Source: Streptomyces aurantiogriseus
Lineage (GTDB): Bacteria; Actinomycetota; Actinomycetes; Streptomycetales; Streptomycetaceae
Direction of reading: 5' to 3'
Length of the DNA: 64,000 nt
Assembly: GCF_014649375.1 (NCBI RefSeq)
Contig: NZ_BMSX01000009.1
Location: 186,001 to 250,000 of the forward strand
In this document: piece after piece, positions 42,470-50,258 of the stretch
How the letters are laid out: every line of letters begins with the position of its first letter
How positions within the stretch are numbered: position 1 is the stretch's first letter
Notes under the pieces: generated by a model
Database searches by the model: none
What the model was told of the DNA's origin: nothing
Seen by the model: the letters and a program-made list of their open reading frames with translations, nothing else
Made by a program: the position numbers and the translations under genes

Positions 42470-43317
42470 GACCGCTCCTCGTGCCAGGCCCGCACGGCCG
42501 CCCGGTACGCCTGCTCGTCCCCGTCCGCCAGGAACCGCCCGGCGAACTCCGCCCACGGCAGGCTCGCGTACTCCTTCTGGAAGGCCTCGTCCCGCCCGTA
42601 GTCCGGCGCGCACGACGTGAAGTGCGCGCCCTGCGGTGCCTCGACCACCCCCGTCACCGTGTGCCGCTTGATCAGCAGGGTCTGCGGCGGGGCCTCCTTC
42701 GTCAGCTCGGCCGTGTCCACTATCTGCTCGCAGGAGACGTAGGCCGCGTCCGCCGCCTCGCAGAACAGGTCGTCGAAGTAGGGGTCCGGGCCGAGGTACT
42801 GCCCGTTGCCCCGCCGGTCGGCGCGCCCCACGTGCACCAGGGCCGCGTCCAGCCGCAGCGCGGGCATCGCGACGAACGTCTCCCCGTCCTCGTACGGCGA
42901 AGTGACCGTCCGCAGTTCCGGGTTGACCCGCATCACGTCCGAACCGATCCCCGCCCGCACCGGCAGGAACGGCAGGCGGTTCGCGGCGGCGTGCAGACCC
43001 CACATGAACATCGCCTCGTCGACCTCCGTCAGTGCGAACGCCCCGCGCTCGCGCGCCGCCCGGTAGTGCGGTTCGAGCGGGATCGAGTCGAGGGTGACGA
43101 AGGCGGTGACCAGCCTCCGGATCCGGCCGGCCGCCGCGAGCATCCCGACGTCCGGACCGCCGTACGAGACGACCGTGAGGTCGCCGACGTCGGAGCGCAG
43201 CAGCGCGCGGACCAGGGCCATCGGCTTGCGGCGCGAGCCCCAGCCGCCGATGCCGAGGGTCATCCCGCTCTCGAGCCGGGAGACGACCTCGTCGGCGGTC
43301 ATCGTCTTGTCCCTCAC
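42466..43317 (-). CDS. ipdA: CoA-transferase-family alpha subunit, IpdA-like
   Basis: A 283-aa partner of the preceding protein: SGMTLGIGGWGSRRKPMALV, TVVSYGGPDVGMLAAAGRI and ALTEVDEAMFMWGLHAAANR; the glutamate needed for IpdAB hydrolysis is probably one of those in TEVDE (residues 98 and 101). GTG 43317 abuts the echA20 stop and has AAGGAGGGG six bases upstream. Later ATG 43302 is possible. Confidence 0.86.
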   Translation of the reverse strand: MRDKTMTADEVVSRLESGMTLGIGGWGSRRKPMALVRALLRSDVGDLTVVSYGGPDVGMLAAAGRIRRLVTAFVTLDSIPLEPHYRAARERGAFALTEVDEAMFMWGLHAAANRLPFLPVRAGIGSDVMRVNPELRTVTSPYEDGETFVAMPALRLDAALVHVGRADRRGNGQYLGPDPYFDDLFCEAADAAYVSCEQIVDTAELTKEAPPQTLLIKRHTVTGVVEAPQGAHFTSCAPDYGRDEAFQKEYASLPWAEFAGRFLADGDEQAYRAAVRAWHEERS

Positions 43318-44073
43318 CTACGTCCCCTCCTTCCCGAAGTCCTTCCCGAAGCCCGCGCGGACCCGGTCGGCGACTCCGCTCACGCTCGCCTCGAAGGTGA
43401 AGCCCTGCTCGAAGCGGTAGCTGCGGCGCACGTCGATCGGATCGATGCCGTTGAGCGCGGCCTTGGCCAGCCGCAGCAGCTCCCCGTCCTTCGCGGCGAT
43501 CTCACGGGCCAGCTCCAGTGCGGCCGCGAGCAGCTCGCCGGGCGGCACCACCCGCCACACCGCGCCGTGGGCCTGCAACTCGGCCGCCGTGACCGTGCGC
43601 GACGTGAAGTACAGCGTGCGCATCAGGCGCTGCGGGACCAGCCGGGCCAGATGCGTCGCCGCGCCCAGGGCCCCCCGGTCCAGCTCGGGCAGGCCGAACA
43701 CCGCGTCCTCGCCGGCCACGATCGCGTCCGCGTTCCCCACCAGTCCCACACCGCCGCCCAGACAGAAGCCCCGCACCGCAGCCACCACCGGCACCTCGCA
43801 CTCGTACACCGCCGCGAAGGCCTCGAAGCAGCCCCGGTTGGCGCCGACCAGCGCGCCGGCCCCCCGCGCCTGTATCTCCTTGATGTCCACGCCCGCGTTG
43901 AACCCCCGCCCCTCGGCGGCCAGCACCACACACCGCACCTGCGGATCACGGCCGGCCGCGCGCACGGCGTCGGCCAGCGCGAACCAGCCCTCCACCGGCA
44001 GGGCGTTCACCGGTGGGAAGTCGACGGTGACGACGGAAATCCCCTTTTCCGGGGACGAGGTGGAGACACCCAT
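43318..44073 (-). CDS. echA20: Enoyl-CoA hydratase/isomerase family, EchA20-like
   Basis: A 251-aa crotonase-fold protein: TVDFPPVNALPVEGWFALAD, AEGRGFNAGVDIKEIQARG (oxyanion hole), VRGFCLGGGVGLVGNADAIV. In mycobacteria EchA20 (Rv3550) is the hydrolase that opens steroid ring D of HIEC-CoA. It leads the echA20-ipdA-ipdB-ipdC operon, and operator 2 lies about 40 bp upstream of its ATG. Confidence 0.85.
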   Translation of the reverse strand: MGVSTSSPEKGISVVTVDFPPVNALPVEGWFALADAVRAAGRDPQVRCVVLAAEGRGFNAGVDIKEIQARGAGALVGANRGCFEAFAAVYECEVPVVAAVRGFCLGGGVGLVGNADAIVAGEDAVFGLPELDRGALGAATHLARLVPQRLMRTLYFTSRTVTAAELQAHGAVWRVVPPGELLAAALELAREIAAKDGELLRLAKAALNGIDPIDVRRSYRFEQGFTFEASVSGVADRVRAGFGKDFGKEGT

Positions 44074-44110
44074 GCGCGCATCAGCTACCTTCGCACTCAG
44101 CTACCTTTCC

Positions 44111-44124
44111 ACCAAACATTTGTT
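44111..44124. promoter_or_regulatory. Candidate KstR2 operator 2
   Basis: Read on the minus strand this is AACAAATGTTTGGT, identical to operator 1 at 13 of 14 positions. It lies in the gap between the divergent echA20 operon and the SDR pair, where mycobacteria also have a KstR2 site (Rv3549c/Rv3550). Confidence 0.68.
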
Positions 44125-44172
44125 AGGTGTGAGGCTTTGAAGCTAGCAGTCGCCGCAGACGAGCGGGAGGCC

Positions 44173-44244
44173 CTGTGGAAAACCCGGAAGCCGCTCCTGT
44201 GGAAAACCGGGAGGCCGCTCCTGTGGAAAGCCGGGGAGCCGCTC
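44173..44244. repeat. Three tandem 24-bp repeats at the start of an SDR gene
   Basis: Units at 44173-44196, 44197-44220 and 44221-44244 each begin CTGTGGAAA and end GCCGCTC. They encode three 8-aa units (VENPEAAP, VENREAAP, VESRGAAP), and each contains an in-frame GTG. Confidence 0.85.
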
Positions 44245-45017
44245 CCGGGGGCAACGCGCCGCGCGGCCGGACGGTCGTCGTCACCGGCGGCACCCGAGGC
44301 GTCGGCGCCGGCATCGCGCAGGCCTTCGCCGAGGCCGGCGCCGAGGTCGTGATCTGCGCCCGCCGCCCACCCGAAGTCCCCTTGCCGAAGACGGAGTTCA
44401 TGCCGCTGGACGTACGGGACGCCGACGCCGTACGGCACTTCTTCGCCGCTCTGCCCCGGCTGGACGTCCTCGTCAACAACGCGGGAGGGGCCCCCTACCG
44501 CCCCCTCGCCCAGGCCGGGGCCGAACGGCACCTCCGTGTCCTCGAACTGAACCTCCTCGCCCCGCTCACCGCGTCCCTCGCCGCCTACGAGCACCTCAAG
44601 CGGGCGAAGGGCTCGATCGTGATGATCGGCAGCGTCAGCGGCAGCCGCCCCTCGCCCGGCACGGCGGCGTACGGAGCGGCCAAGGCGGGGCTGGAGAACC
44701 TCGCCCGCTCGATGGCCGTGGAATGGGCGCCGGACGTCCGCGTCAACACCCTCGTCGTCGGCATGGTCCGCACCGAGCAGTCCCACCTCCACTACGGCGA
44801 CGAGGACGGGATCGCCGCCGTCGCCCGGACCGTCCCGCTCGGCCGCCTGGCCGACCCGGCGGACGTCGGCGCCGCGGCCGTCTTCCTCGCCTCGGACGCC
44901 GCCGCCTACATCAGCGGGGCGAGCCTCCATGTCCACGGCGGCGGGGAGCGGCCCGCGTTCCTGGACGCGTCGAACGCGGCAACCGTCGTCAACCGTCAAC
45001 AGGGAGAAGCGAGATGA
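44175..45017 (+). CDS. SDR oxidoreductase (Rv3549c-like) with a repeated N-terminal tail
   Basis: A 280-aa SDR. A ~30-residue Glu/Pro/Ala tail made of the 24-bp repeats precedes the fold: TVVVTGGTRGVGAGIAQAFA, NNAGG in LDVLVNNAGGAPYRPL, the catalytic Ser in IVMIGSVSGSRPSPG and Tyr-Lys in TAAYGAAKAGLENLA. Its position matches Rv3549c of the KstR2 regulon. GTG 44175 follows GGGAGG by 4 nt; the GTGs in the second and third repeats (44199, 44223) are also possible starts. It overlaps the next SDR by 4 bp. Confidence 0.83.
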   Translation: MENPEAAPVENREAAPVESRGAAPGGNAPRGRTVVVTGGTRGVGAGIAQAFAEAGAEVVICARRPPEVPLPKTEFMPLDVRDADAVRHFFAALPRLDVLVNNAGGAPYRPLAQAGAERHLRVLELNLLAPLTASLAAYEHLKRAKGSIVMIGSVSGSRPSPGTAAYGAAKAGLENLARSMAVEWAPDVRVNTLVVGMVRTEQSHLHYGDEDGIAAVARTVPLGRLADPADVGAAAVFLASDAAAYISGASLHVHGGGERPAFLDASNAATVVNRQQGEAR

Positions 45018-45919
45018 GCGGAATCTGCGCGGGCCGGGTCGTTGTCGTCACCGGCGCCGGCCGGGGCCTCGGCCGCGCCCACGCCCTCGCGTTCGCCGCC
45101 GAGGGCGCCCGCGTCGTCGTCAACGACCTCGGTGTCGGTCTGGACGGCACCCCGCACCCCGACAGCCCGGCCGCCCGGGTCGCCGCCGAGATCCGCGAGG
45201 CGGGCGGCGAGGCCGTCGTACACGCCGCCGACATCGCCACGAGCGAGGGCGCCGCATCCCTCGTCACGACCGCCCTGGAGACGTACGGCCGCCTCGACAC
45301 CCTCGTCAACAACGCCGGTTTCCTGCGCGACCGCATGCTGGTCAACCTCGACGAGGACGACTGGGACGCCGTCGTACGCGTCCATCTCAAGGGTCACTTC
45401 CTCCCCCTGAGGCATGCGGCGGCGCACTGGCGCGCCGAGGCCAAGGCCGGCCGCACGCCCACCGCCCGGATCGTCAACACCAGCAGCGGAGCAGGTCTGT
45501 TGGGCTCGGTCGGGCAGGGCAACTACAGCGCCTCGAAGGCCGGGATCGTCGCCCTCACGCTGGTCGCGGCCGCCGAACTCGCCCGCTACGGCGTCCAGGT
45601 CAACGCCATCGCCCCCGCCGCCCGCACCCGTATGACCGAACGCACCTTCGCCGACACCATGGCCGCACCCGACACCGGCTTCGACGCGATGGCCCCGGAG
45701 AACGTCTCCCCGCTGGTCGTCTGGCTCGGCTCCGCCGCGAGCGAGGGTGTCACGGGCCGCGTCTTCGAGGCGGAGGGCGGCCGGATCACCGTCATGGAGG
45801 GCTGGCGCCCGGGGCCCACGGTCGACAGGGGAGCACGGTGGAGCCCGGCGGAGGCGGGGGAGACGGTGACGAAGCTGCTGGCGGAGGCGACGGTTCCGGG
45901 GGCGGTCTACGGGGCGTGA
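45014..45919 (+). CDS. SDR oxidoreductase (Rv3548c-like)
   Basis: A 301-aa SDR: VVVVTGAGRGLGRAHALAFA, ARVVVNDLGVGLDGTPH, NNAGFLRDRMLVNLDEDDWD, the catalytic segment IVNTSSGAGLLGSVGQGNYS and SASKAGIVALTLVAA. The NDLG and FLRDRM features are typical of SDRs related to the hydroxyacyl-CoA dehydrogenase domain of peroxisomal multifunctional enzyme 2. It matches Rv3548c in place and size; the ATGA overlap sets the start. It is the last gene of the island. Confidence 0.86.
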   Translation: MSGICAGRVVVVTGAGRGLGRAHALAFAAEGARVVVNDLGVGLDGTPHPDSPAARVAAEIREAGGEAVVHAADIATSEGAASLVTTALETYGRLDTLVNNAGFLRDRMLVNLDEDDWDAVVRVHLKGHFLPLRHAAAHWRAEAKAGRTPTARIVNTSSGAGLLGSVGQGNYSASKAGIVALTLVAAAELARYGVQVNAIAPAARTRMTERTFADTMAAPDTGFDAMAPENVSPLVVWLGSAASEGVTGRVFEAEGGRITVMEGWRPGPTVDRGARWSPAEAGETVTKLLAEATVPGAVYGA

Positions 45920-45946
45920 GGGTCCCACTGTCCCAGCGGGCCGCGG

Positions 45947-46417
45947 TCAGTCGGTCAGGCGTGCCGTCGCCTTCCGCTGCTGCTCGGTCATCACCGCGAG
46001 GAACCGGTTCACGGTCTCCAGCTCGTCCGTCGTGAACTGCGCGCAGACCTCGACGATGTCCCGGGTCCAGTCCTCGAAGAACCCGGCGAGTTCGGCGAGC
46101 TTCGCCTCGTTCGGCTCGACGAGTACACGGCGCTTGTCCGTGGGGTGCTTGACCCGGCGCACGAAACCCTTGGCCTCCAGCCGGTCGACCAGGCCGGTGA
46201 CGGAGGCCGGGGCCAGGCCCGTCAGCTCCGCCAGGTCCTTCGCGGTGAGCGGGCCCTGCCGCTGGAGGTAGTCGAGGGTCTTCCCCTCCGTGGCGTTCAG
46301 GCCCTGCTTCGCGGCGATCGCCGAATGGAACATCACCGTGACGGCACTGTTCTGCCGCCCCACGGTCATGAGGCGCTCGAGCGCGGCGGCCCGTCGGGCG
46401 TCGTCGGTCTCTGCCAT
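45947..46417 (-). CDS. MarR-family transcriptional regulator
   Basis: A 156-aa MarR protein with winged-helix segments KTLDYLQRQGPLTAKDLAEL and LAPASVTGLVDRLEAKGFVR and wing RVKHPTDKRRVLVEP. It is divergent from an EmrB/QacA-type exporter, and two matching palindromes lie between them, so it most likely represses both genes until an exported compound binds it. Confidence 0.9.
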   Translation of the reverse strand: MAETDDARRAAALERLMTVGRQNSAVTVMFHSAIAAKQGLNATEGKTLDYLQRQGPLTAKDLAELTGLAPASVTGLVDRLEAKGFVRRVKHPTDKRRVLVEPNEAKLAELAGFFEDWTRDIVEVCAQFTTDELETVNRFLAVMTEQQRKATARLTD

Positions 46418-46436
46418 GTCCGCAGACTAGCAAATA

Positions 46437-46508
46437 TTTCGTTCGGTCGAACTAAAGACTTGCGCCCGCGCGGTCGTCGATGCAACTCTTTCGTTAGGTC
46501 GAACGAAA
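46437..46508. promoter_or_regulatory. Two MarR-type operator palindromes
   Basis: TTTCGTT-N6-AACTAAA (46437-46456) and TTTCGTT-N6-AACGAAA (46489-46508) share the core GGTCG spacer and are 52 bp apart. The second is a perfect 7-bp inverted repeat, the first has one mismatch. One lies just upstream of the marR start and the other before the exporter gene. Confidence 0.7.
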
Positions 46509-46585
46509 TAAATCCGGAGTGGCCCGCACGCCCGGGCAGCCCCACCCCGGCAGCCCTCCACGCCGCAGCCGAACGGGAGACACCC

Positions 46586-48034
46586 ATGTCCACGTCCACC
46601 ACCGTCACGACCTCGCCGCCCACCGCGGCCGACCCCCATCCGCGCCGCTGGGCCGCCGCCGTCGTCATGATGATCGCGGCGCTCATGGACCTGCTGGACA
46701 CGACGATCGTGAACGTCGCGATCCCCTCCATCGGCCACGACCTGCACGCCTCCGCGAGCGACCTCCAGTGGACGGTCTCCGCCTACCTGCTCGGTTTCGC
46801 GGCCGCCCTGATCGTCTCCGGACACCTCGGCGACCGCCTCGGCCGGCGCACCCTCTTCCTCGTCGGCACCGCGGGCTTCGGTCTGACCAGCCTGGCGTGC
46901 GGCATCGCGCAGTCGCCCGGACAGCTGATCGCCGCACGCGCCGCGCAGGGCGTACTGGCAGCGGTGCTGATCCCCCAGGTGATCGGCTCCTTCCGCACCC
47001 TCTTCCAGGGCAAGGAGCGCGGCGCGGCCTTCGGGATGTACGGGGCCGTCGCCGGGTTCGCCTCGGCGATCGGGCTGCTGCTCGGCGGGGTGCTCACCGA
47101 CGCCGACCTGTTCGGCTGGGGCTGGCGCTCGGTGTTCCTGGTGAACGTGCCGGTGGCGCTGGTGACGTTCGTGGCCGGGGCCCTGCTGGTGCCCGCCACG
47201 AAGGCACGGTCGGCCGGCCGGCCCGACGCCCTCGGCAGCCTCGTCCTGGCCGCCGGCCTGGTGGCGATCGTGCTGCCGCTGGTCCAGGGCCGGGAGAACG
47301 GCTGGCCCGGATGGGGCTGGGTCTGCCTGGCCGCCGGCGTCCTCGCGGTCACCGGTCTCGGCGTGTTCGAGGCACGGCGCCGACGCGCCGGCACGGTACC
47401 GCTGCTGCCGGCCCGCGCCTTCCGGCTGCCGGCGTTCTCCGTGGGCGTCCTGGTCCAGCTCCTCTTCTCCGTCGGCATGCAGGGCTTCTTCCTGGTCTTC
47501 GCCGTCTGGCTGCAGGCGGGCCAGGGCTACACACCGATGCAGGCCGGCGTGCTGACCGTCGCCTTCTCCGTCGGCGGCTTCCTCACCGCCCCGGCCGCCG
47601 ACGCACTCGCCGTACGCCACGGCCGGCACGTGCTCGGCGCGGGAGCGCTGCTGATGGCGGGCGGCTTCGCCTGGGTGTGGTCGGCGGTCGCCGACGCGTC
47701 CGCCACCCACACCGGGGCGTGGCCGCTGGTGCCCGGCCTGGCGGTGGCCGGCGCCGGCCTCGGCTTCCTCGTCGTACCGCTGGTGAACGTGGTCCTCTCC
47801 GCCGTACCCGCCGACCTCGCCGGCGGAGCGTCCGGGATCTTCTCCACCGCCCAGCAGTTCGGCGGCGCCCTCGGGGCGGCGATCGTCGGCACGGTGTTCT
47901 TCGGCCACGCCGACGAGGGCCTGACCGAGGCGCTGGACACGGCGATGCCCTGGGTGACGGGCGGATTCCTGCTGTGCGCGGCACTGTGCGCGCTGCTGCC
48001 GCGCAGGGCGACCGCCGGTCACTCCGGGGACTGA
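46586..48034 (+). CDS. MFS drug exporter, EmrB/QacA (DHA2) type
   Basis: A 482-aa transporter with ~14 membrane helices. DHA2 signatures are MDLLDTTIVNVAIPSIG (motif D1) in the first helix, LIVSGHLGDRLGRRTLFLVG (motif A) and the motif C region AVAGFASAIGLLLGGVL. Such proteins expel hydrophobic or cationic drugs by proton antiport. GGGAGA precedes ATG 46586. A strong hairpin follows the stop. Confidence 0.92.
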   Translation: MSTSTTVTTSPPTAADPHPRRWAAAVVMMIAALMDLLDTTIVNVAIPSIGHDLHASASDLQWTVSAYLLGFAAALIVSGHLGDRLGRRTLFLVGTAGFGLTSLACGIAQSPGQLIAARAAQGVLAAVLIPQVIGSFRTLFQGKERGAAFGMYGAVAGFASAIGLLLGGVLTDADLFGWGWRSVFLVNVPVALVTFVAGALLVPATKARSAGRPDALGSLVLAAGLVAIVLPLVQGRENGWPGWGWVCLAAGVLAVTGLGVFEARRRRAGTVPLLPARAFRLPAFSVGVLVQLLFSVGMQGFFLVFAVWLQAGQGYTPMQAGVLTVAFSVGGFLTAPAADALAVRHGRHVLGAGALLMAGGFAWVWSAVADASATHTGAWPLVPGLAVAGAGLGFLVVPLVNVVLSAVPADLAGGASGIFSTAQQFGGALGAAIVGTVFFGHADEGLTEALDTAMPWVTGGFLLCAALCALLPRRATAGHSGD

Positions 48035-48052
48035 CGACGACGCCGTCGAGGC

Positions 48053-48090
48053 CGATGAGGGGGCTCCCGGCGCGGGGAGCCCCCTCATCG
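48053..48090. terminator. Bidirectional hairpin terminator
   Basis: CGATGAGGGGGCTCCC and GGGAGCCCCCTCATCG form a perfect 16-bp stem with a 6-nt loop between the convergent exporter and zincin-like genes. Confidence 0.85.
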
Positions 48091-48108
48091 CCGTACCGCG
48101 ACCCCGTC

Positions 48109-49005
48109 CTACGTGTCGCACTCCAGCACCGTCCGGCACAACGCGCACCGCGCCCTCACCCGCCCCCGCACCGGCACCCTGATCCGCTGATGACAGGTCG
48201 GACAGGGAAACGTCACCCGCAACGGCCCCCGGGCGTCCGGGACGAAGGCGTACGAGGCGTCCGGGACGGCGGCGAGGGGGCGGTGGTCCTGGGCGTGCCG
48301 GCGGTCGCGCGCATAGCGCCGCCGGCCCGCCCAGCCCGCCGACGTCAGCGGCGGCTGCTGCTCGTCCAGCCGCGCCCGCTCCCTGCCCTTCACATACGCC
48401 GTGTACGCCTGCGGACTGGTGAACCACACCGACGGATCCTCACCGAAGACCACCGCCCGCTTGGCCAGCACGTACCCGAACTCCTCCGGGGTCAGATACC
48501 CCAGCTTCTGTGACGAGTCCGCGTCCTCCCGGAAGGCGTCGAGCAGCAGCCACCCCGCTCCCAGATAGGTCGTGGCCGTGTCCGTCAGGATCTCGTTGGC
48601 GCGCGTGCCGGGAAACGACAGGTCCAGCCGGTGCAGGAAGACATGCATGATCTCGTGCGCCAGGGCGGCACCGATGTCCCGCCGGTGCGTACGGAACCGG
48701 TCGTTCAGCTCGACGAAGTACTCGGGCCCCGCCGCCAGTTCGACGTTCGCCGCGTGCTCCATCTCCCGGAAACCGACGACCACCCGCGCGTCCGGCAGCC
48801 GGAAGTGCCGCACCAGCTCACGCGCCACCCGCTGCGCCCCCAGATGCAGGTCATCGGTGTCGCAGAACGCCACATCGACCGGCGCCACACTGGTCGGGAA
48901 CTGATGCACGGTGTCGTACGACAACCGCTTGTACAGCGCCGTGACGGCGGCCCGCACCGTCTCCAGATGCGGGTAGCCGTGCTCGACCGGTCCGCCGTTG
49001 CCCAC
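48109..49005 (-). CDS. Zincin-like protein with C-terminal zinc ribbon
   Basis: A 298-aa protein with the metallopeptidase motif HEIMH in IGAALAHEIMHVFLHRLDL; the downstream NEILTDTATTYLGAG may provide the third zinc ligand. The C-terminus holds a four-cysteine zinc ribbon (FPCPTCHQRIRV and ARCALCRTVLECD). No signal peptide is seen, so it should be cytoplasmic. Similar proteins occur widely in Streptomyces without an assigned function; proteolysis is inferred from the motif only. Confidence 0.75.
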   Translation of the reverse strand: MGNGGPVEHGYPHLETVRAAVTALYKRLSYDTVHQFPTSVAPVDVAFCDTDDLHLGAQRVARELVRHFRLPDARVVVGFREMEHAANVELAAGPEYFVELNDRFRTHRRDIGAALAHEIMHVFLHRLDLSFPGTRANEILTDTATTYLGAGWLLLDAFREDADSSQKLGYLTPEEFGYVLAKRAVVFGEDPSVWFTSPQAYTAYVKGRERARLDEQQPPLTSAGWAGRRRYARDRRHAQDHRPLAAVPDASYAFVPDARGPLRVTFPCPTCHQRIRVPVRGRVRARCALCRTVLECDT

Positions 49006-49107
49006 GCCCGACCCCCAAGACGCCGTGAACCCGTTTTCCCACTGTACGAGGGCCCCCGACGCTCCCGCACCCGTCCTCGCACCGGCGACACACTAGGGTG
49101 AACGCCC

Positions 49108-49449
49108 ATGACCACCAGCACCAACGGAACCGGTGACGTCGACCCCGCCGTCCATGAGGAACTGGCACGGCTGCGCGACAGCATCGACAACATCGACGCG
49201 GCCGTCGTCCACATGCTCGCCGAGCGCTTCAAGGCCACGCAGCAGGTCGGCCACCTCAAGGCCCGCCACCAGCTGCCCGCCGCCGACCCGGCCCGCGAGG
49301 CCCGCCAGATCGCCCGACTGCGCGCCCTCGCCGAGAGCGCAAAGCTGGACCCGGCCTTCGCTGAAAAGTTCCTCAATTTCATCATCGCCGAGGTGATCCG
49401 CCACCACGAGCGCATCGCCGAGGACGCCCTGCACGGCACCCGGGCCTGA
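49108..49449 (+). CDS. Chorismate mutase (AroQ type)
   Basis: A 113-aa all-helical AroQ-type mutase that converts chorismate to prephenate, the first step to Phe and Tyr. It shows LARLRDSIDNIDAAVVHMLA, AERFKATQQVGHLKARHQLP and DPAREARQIARLRALAE, whose Arg and Lys residues are the expected ligands. It stands alone, without prephenate dehydratase or dehydrogenase domains. It competes with TrpE of this window for chorismate. It starts 102 bp from the divergent zincin-like gene. Confidence 0.88.
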   Translation: MTTSTNGTGDVDPAVHEELARLRDSIDNIDAAVVHMLAERFKATQQVGHLKARHQLPAADPAREARQIARLRALAESAKLDPAFAEKFLNFIIAEVIRHHERIAEDALHGTRA

Positions 49450-49612
49450 CCTCGACGGACACCACCGCGCACGGCCGACGGCAGCCCCGCCGACGCCCGG
49501 GCGGGCCGCGCCCCGCACCCCCGTCGGCGGGCACTGCGCGTCAGTCACCGGGCACGGCCCGTCAGGGTTCGGACGTAAGCTGGTGGCCCCATCGCGGGAG
49601 GGACATCGGGTC

Positions 49613-50158
49613 ATGCCACCGGATGCGAAGATCCTCATCGTCGACGACCACCAGGACACGCTGTACGCGCTGGAAAGCGCCCTGGCCCCGCTGGGCTACC
49701 TGCTCGCCCGCGCCACCAGTGGCGACGAGGCCCTCAAGCAGGTACTGCGCGGCCAGGTCGGCCTGCTCCTGCTCGACGTCCGCATGCCCGGCGTCAGCGG
49801 ACTCGAGGTCGTCCGCTACCTGCGGCGCCTGGAGCAGACCCAGCACATCCCCGTCATCCTGCTCACCGGCTTCGGCCCCGACCACGACCTCACCTCCGCC
49901 GCCTTCCACCTCGGCGTCGCCGACCTCGTCATGAAACCCGTCGACCCCTGGGCCCTGCGCACCAAGGTCCGCTACCTCTACGACGCCCACCAGCGCCACC
50001 TCGCCCTCGAACACGAGGTGCGCACCCTGCGCGCGCTCGTCAAGGACCACGGCGACACCGGAACCGAGGACACCACTCTGCCTCCGCCCGCCCGCGTCCC
50101 CGTCCAACGCGACACCGGCGCCCGCACCTCGGGTCCCACGGCGCCGACGGCCCCGTAG
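49613..50158 (+). CDS. Orphan single-domain response regulator
   Basis: A 181-aa protein with one receiver domain: acidic pocket in ILIVDDHQDTLYALESAL, phospho-acceptor Asp in LLLLDVRMPGVSGLEVVRYL, LTGFG, and the Lys in LVMKPVDPWALRTKVRYLY. After it come a coiled-coil-like helix and a disordered Pro/Thr tail with no DNA-binding domain. No histidine kinase is adjacent. Output by protein-protein contact is likely. The 163-bp gap upstream shows nothing recognised. Confidence 0.85.
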   Translation: MPPDAKILIVDDHQDTLYALESALAPLGYLLARATSGDEALKQVLRGQVGLLLLDVRMPGVSGLEVVRYLRRLEQTQHIPVILLTGFGPDHDLTSAAFHLGVADLVMKPVDPWALRTKVRYLYDAHQRHLALEHEVRTLRALVKDHGDTGTEDTTLPPPARVPVQRDTGARTSGPTAPTAP

Positions 50159-50258
50159 CACAAGCGCCCATCCCCGTACCTCCGGCGTGAGACGGGACAA
50201 ACGACGCGTACCGCTCCGCCCCTGTGCCCTAACGGCCCCATCAGGCAGCATGGCCTGC

